This document shows positions 30,101 through 31,920 of a stretch of 31,920 nucleotides of DNA, piece by piece. The notes below the pieces were generated by a model. It ran no database searches. It had not been told where the DNA came from and saw only the letters and a program-made list of their open reading frames with translations. Every line of letters starts with the position of its first letter. Position 1 is the first letter of the stretch. The stretch is from a virus. The stretch covers positions 1 to 31,920 of the IMG/VR virus record IMGVR_UViG_3300034682_000175, one strand, 5' to 3'. The position numbers were made by a program, and so were the translations under genes.

Positions 30101-31660
30101 CTGGACCTGATCAACAGCGGCGCCCTGGCCAGCGAAGAAGGCGCGAAGCGGTATGCAGCGTTGATGGCGATCCAGGCCGACTTCGCCCAGGTGTATCCGG
30201 CCACCGAAGCCGCTGCACAGCAAGCTGCGGCACAGGCTGCGGCCGTGCTCGAGCAGCGTAAGCAGCTGCAGGCTGAGTACGACGCGCTGACGATGACGTC
30301 GGCGCAGCAGGAGCAAGTGGCGCTTGAGCAGCAGCGGGCTGCGTTGGATGAGAGTGTACGGGCGCTCTTCGACCAGGTGCAGGCTATCAAGGCGCAGAAG
30401 GCGGCGGTGGAAGATGCGAACGCTGCAGCAGCGGCGCTCTTGGGCGAGGTCGATAGCGCGTTTCTCACGCTGCAGCGTGTCGCGTCACGTGAGAAGGCCG
30501 CGCTGCAGGCAAGCGTCGACGTCCATGCTGCAGCGGTAAATCGGCTGCAGGGCTTGGCGCAGCTTCTCAACGGCACGCTCAACAGTATGACGTCGCCGGA
30601 GCAGCAGCTGGCCCAGCGTGCCGCCGCACAGGCACAGATCCGCGCGGCGCTGGTGAAGGCGCAGGCCGGCGGCTTTCTGCCGGATGCGGAAAGCCTGCGC
30701 GACGCTCTGAGCACGGTTACCCGCGATGCATCGGACCAGTTCAGTTCCTACAACGATTATCTGCTGGACCTGTATCGGACCCAAGGCGACATCGCAGCGC
30801 TGGCGGGCATCACGGACAAAGCGCTGACGGTCGAAGAGCGGTCGCTACGGGCACTCGAGGATCAGATTGCCCGCCTGGATCGGATCCTGGAGAACGGCCA
30901 GGAGCAGATTGACGCGTTGAATGGCCAAGCCACCGGGCTGCTGACACTATCGCAAGCAATGGATGCGCTGGCGGCCGCGATCGGAGCGGCCAAAGCCAAT
31001 CCGATCATCAGCGGAACATCGGCAATCTCAAACGCGTACCAGCAGGCGCTGGGGCGGACTCCGGATGCTGGCGGCTTGGCCTACTGGCAGGACCGCGTGG
31101 CCAACGGCGCTTCGCAGAATGCGGTGGTGGACTCGATCGTGAATTCGCCCGAGGCGAAGATTAAGAAGCTCTATGGCGAGGTGCTCGGCCGCACCGCGGA
31201 TGCAGGCGGGCTGGACTACTGGATGGATCGCCTGAAGGGCGGCATCAGCCTGGACGCCATCCGCGACACGTTCCAGAACAGCGACGAAGCGAAGAAGTTG
31301 CGCGGTGTGCCTGGCTTCGCCACCGGCGGTGATCACGCGGGCGGCTGGCGCATCGTTGGCGAGGATGGCCCCGAGCTGGAGGCGACCGGTCCGTCTCGCA
31401 TCTTCAATGCGAACCAGACAAAGGACATGTTCTCGCGACTGGCCAGCCCGGCGGACAACGGTGTGGTACTCGCGCGGGCCGTGAGCAGCTTGAGCTTCGA
31501 AGTCGCCCAACTGCGTTCTGAGAACACGCTCTTGCGTGAGGAGTTGAACGCTGGCCTTGGCGCCATTGCTATCAACACCTTGAACACAGCCGATCACTTG
31601 GATGCGGCCACTAGAGGCGAAGTGCCATTCGCGACGAAGATTGTGAAAGAGGAAGCATGA
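27113..31660 (+). CDS. Tail tape measure protein with two DUF4214 repeats
   Basis: A 1515-residue protein that sets tail length and is ejected into the host cell. It starts at GTG 27113 inside the GT stop. It has an N-terminal tape-measure helix region (SRVIITAVADRAISEFRRFR), long helices, and a Gly/Ala-rich hydrophobic part around residues 690-770 (GGVVGGVMGGRALSNG and VLGTALGGLVGGLLGGAVN). Coiled coils occur about 1040-1120. Near 1305-1390 two tandem repeats (YQQALGRTPDAGGLAYWQDR and LYGEVLGRTADAGGLDYWMD) match DUF4214, a domain seen in surface proteins and adhesins. At roughly 0.15 nm per residue the tail would be near 225 nm (inference). It ends ATGA with the next gene. Confidence 0.95.
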   Translation: MSESRVIITAVADRAISEFRRFREQATGALETVSQAGGVIGGVLGAVGASLSIAAFTGWIKGAIDATDAASDLSQRIGVAVEDLAGLELAFQMGGMEASALEGAMTKLSKQIVDNGDAFAKLGISSKNLDGSFKSNKDMLYELADEFASMEEGVQKVALAQEVFGKSGAAMLPLLNGGSEGLREMDAMARQLGLSLSEEAVEQAGSFNDTLDLLMLGTQGVARGVAAELLPTLSNLAGQFLTTMTAGDGLKKTADFLSSGLKLLYSVGVGIVEVFSTVGKVIGGLAAYITNSLAGSVEQLSLLLKGDFAGAWEAVKRTVTSSGGIVLDVADDVGKGWAATARSIAAAWGESGDASVQEMAAIVANGKVVGKSAAEIAAETKKLNQEQQAQAKLLAELSGLSGTFAQEWDALSRAYANGAISVDQLTKAQAGLLAKQPAIKAANDAAAKAAADEKKLLDEATAAVDRDIDGIVKQTEALELKIRTYGMLPEAITDVQIAELEAAKQSLALSDAGVADIQRRINALKSLRNAQAAATIHDAEIEAVKKLTDEGKRMSETIESSLTDALLRGFENGKGFAENLVDTLKNMFNTLVLRPVIQGVLQPVSGTLNGLGQSVLNQFGLGAVPGASGAGGTGVGSAISSVKGIYDAMQGGFAALGDTVAGFAQSALSSMGYTPLASQGLATAGGQALTPLANGLGAAAGIAGGVVGGVMGGRALSNGYSAFGGSGNSTVNAGTAIGAAVGSIVPVLGTALGGLVGGLLGGAVNRLFGHKPKEVIVSNLAGTLGEGGFDGKVVQQWKQKGGWFRSDKSGFDRVDVAPEMDQALSDAYGVMKVSTKAFAEALGVDASSIARRTDAINIAIGKTDAETQANITAYFEGLANTMATDLVPELVNLQQKGESASAALQRLATGYAIVDDALASIGVTFGAAGVSSLAARERLLQAAGGLDAFASGVQFFQQNFLSEAERNAPVLKAVMEQMAALGLASVDTRDEFKQVVLDLINSGALASEEGAKRYAALMAIQADFAQVYPATEAAAQQAAAQAAAVLEQRKQLQAEYDALTMTSAQQEQVALEQQRAALDESVRALFDQVQAIKAQKAAVEDANAAAAALLGEVDSAFLTLQRVASREKAALQASVDVHAAAVNRLQGLAQLLNGTLNSMTSPEQQLAQRAAAQAQIRAALVKAQAGGFLPDAESLRDALSTVTRDASDQFSSYNDYLLDLYRTQGDIAALAGITDKALTVEERSLRALEDQIARLDRILENGQEQIDALNGQATGLLTLSQAMDALAAAIGAAKANPIISGTSAISNAYQQALGRTPDAGGLAYWQDRVANGASQNAVVDSIVNSPEAKIKKLYGEVLGRTADAGGLDYWMDRLKGGISLDAIRDTFQNSDEAKKLRGVPGFATGGDHAGGWRIVGEDGPELEATGPSRIFNANQTKDMFSRLASPADNGVVLARAVSSLSFEVAQLRSENTLLREELNAGLGAIAINTLNTADHLDAATRGEVPFATKIVKEEA

Positions 31661-31795
31661 TTATTGTCGAACCAATAGCGATAGGCGATGTAGCTTGCAA
31701 GCGCGGATCCCCCAAGTGGGTGTATGACCGGACCGGCACGCTGGTCGAGGTGCCGGCCAATACCCTGGGAGTAACCTATGACCCCTCTGACCTGA
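31657..31795 (+). pseudogene. Tail protein gene interrupted by insertion sequence
   Basis: It starts at ATG in the tape measure stop: MIIVEPIAIGDVACKRGSPK, then WVYDRTGTLVEVPANT and TYDPSDLS. This is the N-terminus of a phage tail or tail-tip protein of the kind whose sequence goes on for hundreds of residues. Here, after the DPSDLS codons, the DNA becomes unlike phage coding sequence. The frame stops at 31830 after about 57 codons. The rest may lie beyond the insertion, outside the window. Confidence 0.7.
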
Positions 31796-31920
31796 GCCCC
31801 CGGTGTCAGAATAGTTGTCGCGTCACCTGAATGGAGTGGGCCATACCGGGGGCGGGCAAAGAGAGATTGTGTGGGACAGTATTCAGCAGAACGAAAAGAA
31901 GCGCTGTTGCGGCAGATGAT
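31790..31920 (+). mobile_element. Left end of an insertion sequence (IS3-like), continues past window
   Basis: The join with the phage gene falls between about 31780 and 31800, near TGACCTGAGCCCCCGGTGTC. After it comes non-phage DNA with a transposase reading frame. The right end is outside the window, so the inverted repeat and target duplication cannot be checked. Confidence 0.65.
31871..31920 (+). CDS. Transposase OrfA, N-terminus only
   Basis: GTG at 31871 after AAAGAGAGATT opens MGQYSAERKEALLRQM, cut by the window edge. This beginning resembles IS3-type OrfA helix-turn-helix proteins of the YSxERKEAVLRKMM kind. Only 16 residues are visible, so family detail is uncertain. Confidence 0.6.
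   Translation, partial: MGQYSAERKEALLRQM

Overview
The window runs from a bacterial chromosome into a lambda-like (siphovirus-type) prophage. The first 918 bases are the 3' half of rpoD, followed by a tRNA with anticodon CAT. Codon use, GC richness, and the rpoD-tRNA pair suggest a betaproteobacterium, plausibly Oxalobacteraceae (Massilia/Janthinobacterium-like). That placement is inference; no 16S or other marker is present. The tRNA 3' end is the probable attachment site. The partner attR is not in the window.

Layout: (1) 1-1113 host rpoD and tRNA. (2) 1450-3607: an AT-richer, ATGA-coupled three-gene operon of unrecognised proteins, the last with a PD-(D/E)XK nuclease signature. It lies between the tRNA and the integrase, a typical cargo/defence position. 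(3) 3634-9247, minus strand: a tightly overlapping early-left operon. In transcription order it encodes a 46-aa protein, a 122-aa protein, an orphan ParB-like protein, an 83-aa protein, a DUF5906-type ATPase, two small proteins, a DUF4224 (excisionase-position) protein and the tyrosine integrase. (4) 9294-10606: the lysogeny switch, with five copies of a 15-bp operator (TTAGCCTWAGGCTAA type), a LexA/CI-type self-cleaving repressor, a HIRAN-like protein and a divergent Cro/YdaS-like protein. (5) 11002-14380, plus strand: YmfL-like regulator, a small protein and a large Toprim/VapE primase-helicase, followed by a 257-bp nest of inverted repeats that may be the replication origin. (6) 14863-31660: a possible late regulator, a terminator, then lambda-type morphogenesis genes. 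These are small and large terminase, Mor-like activator, an inverted AT-rich secreted-protein moron, gpW-like protein, portal, ClpP-protease/major-capsid fusion, decoration protein, head-tail joining protein, tail terminator, tail tube, G/GT chaperones with a -1 frameshift, and tape measure. (7) From about 31790 an insertion sequence interrupts the gene after the tape measure, so this prophage is probably defective for tail assembly unless the remainder lies beyond the insertion and is not needed.

The strongest unexplained signal is a 16-bp palindrome, GTGCAGACGTCTGCAC, present four times (two perfect, two with one mismatch) at 7910, 8995, 15528 and 25251. It lies in different reading frames and once in non-coding DNA, in a prophage that encodes a ParB-like protein. 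I read these as parS-like sites for that protein. The other leading candidates for something new are the three-gene nuclease operon and the inverted-repeat nest behind the primase-helicase.
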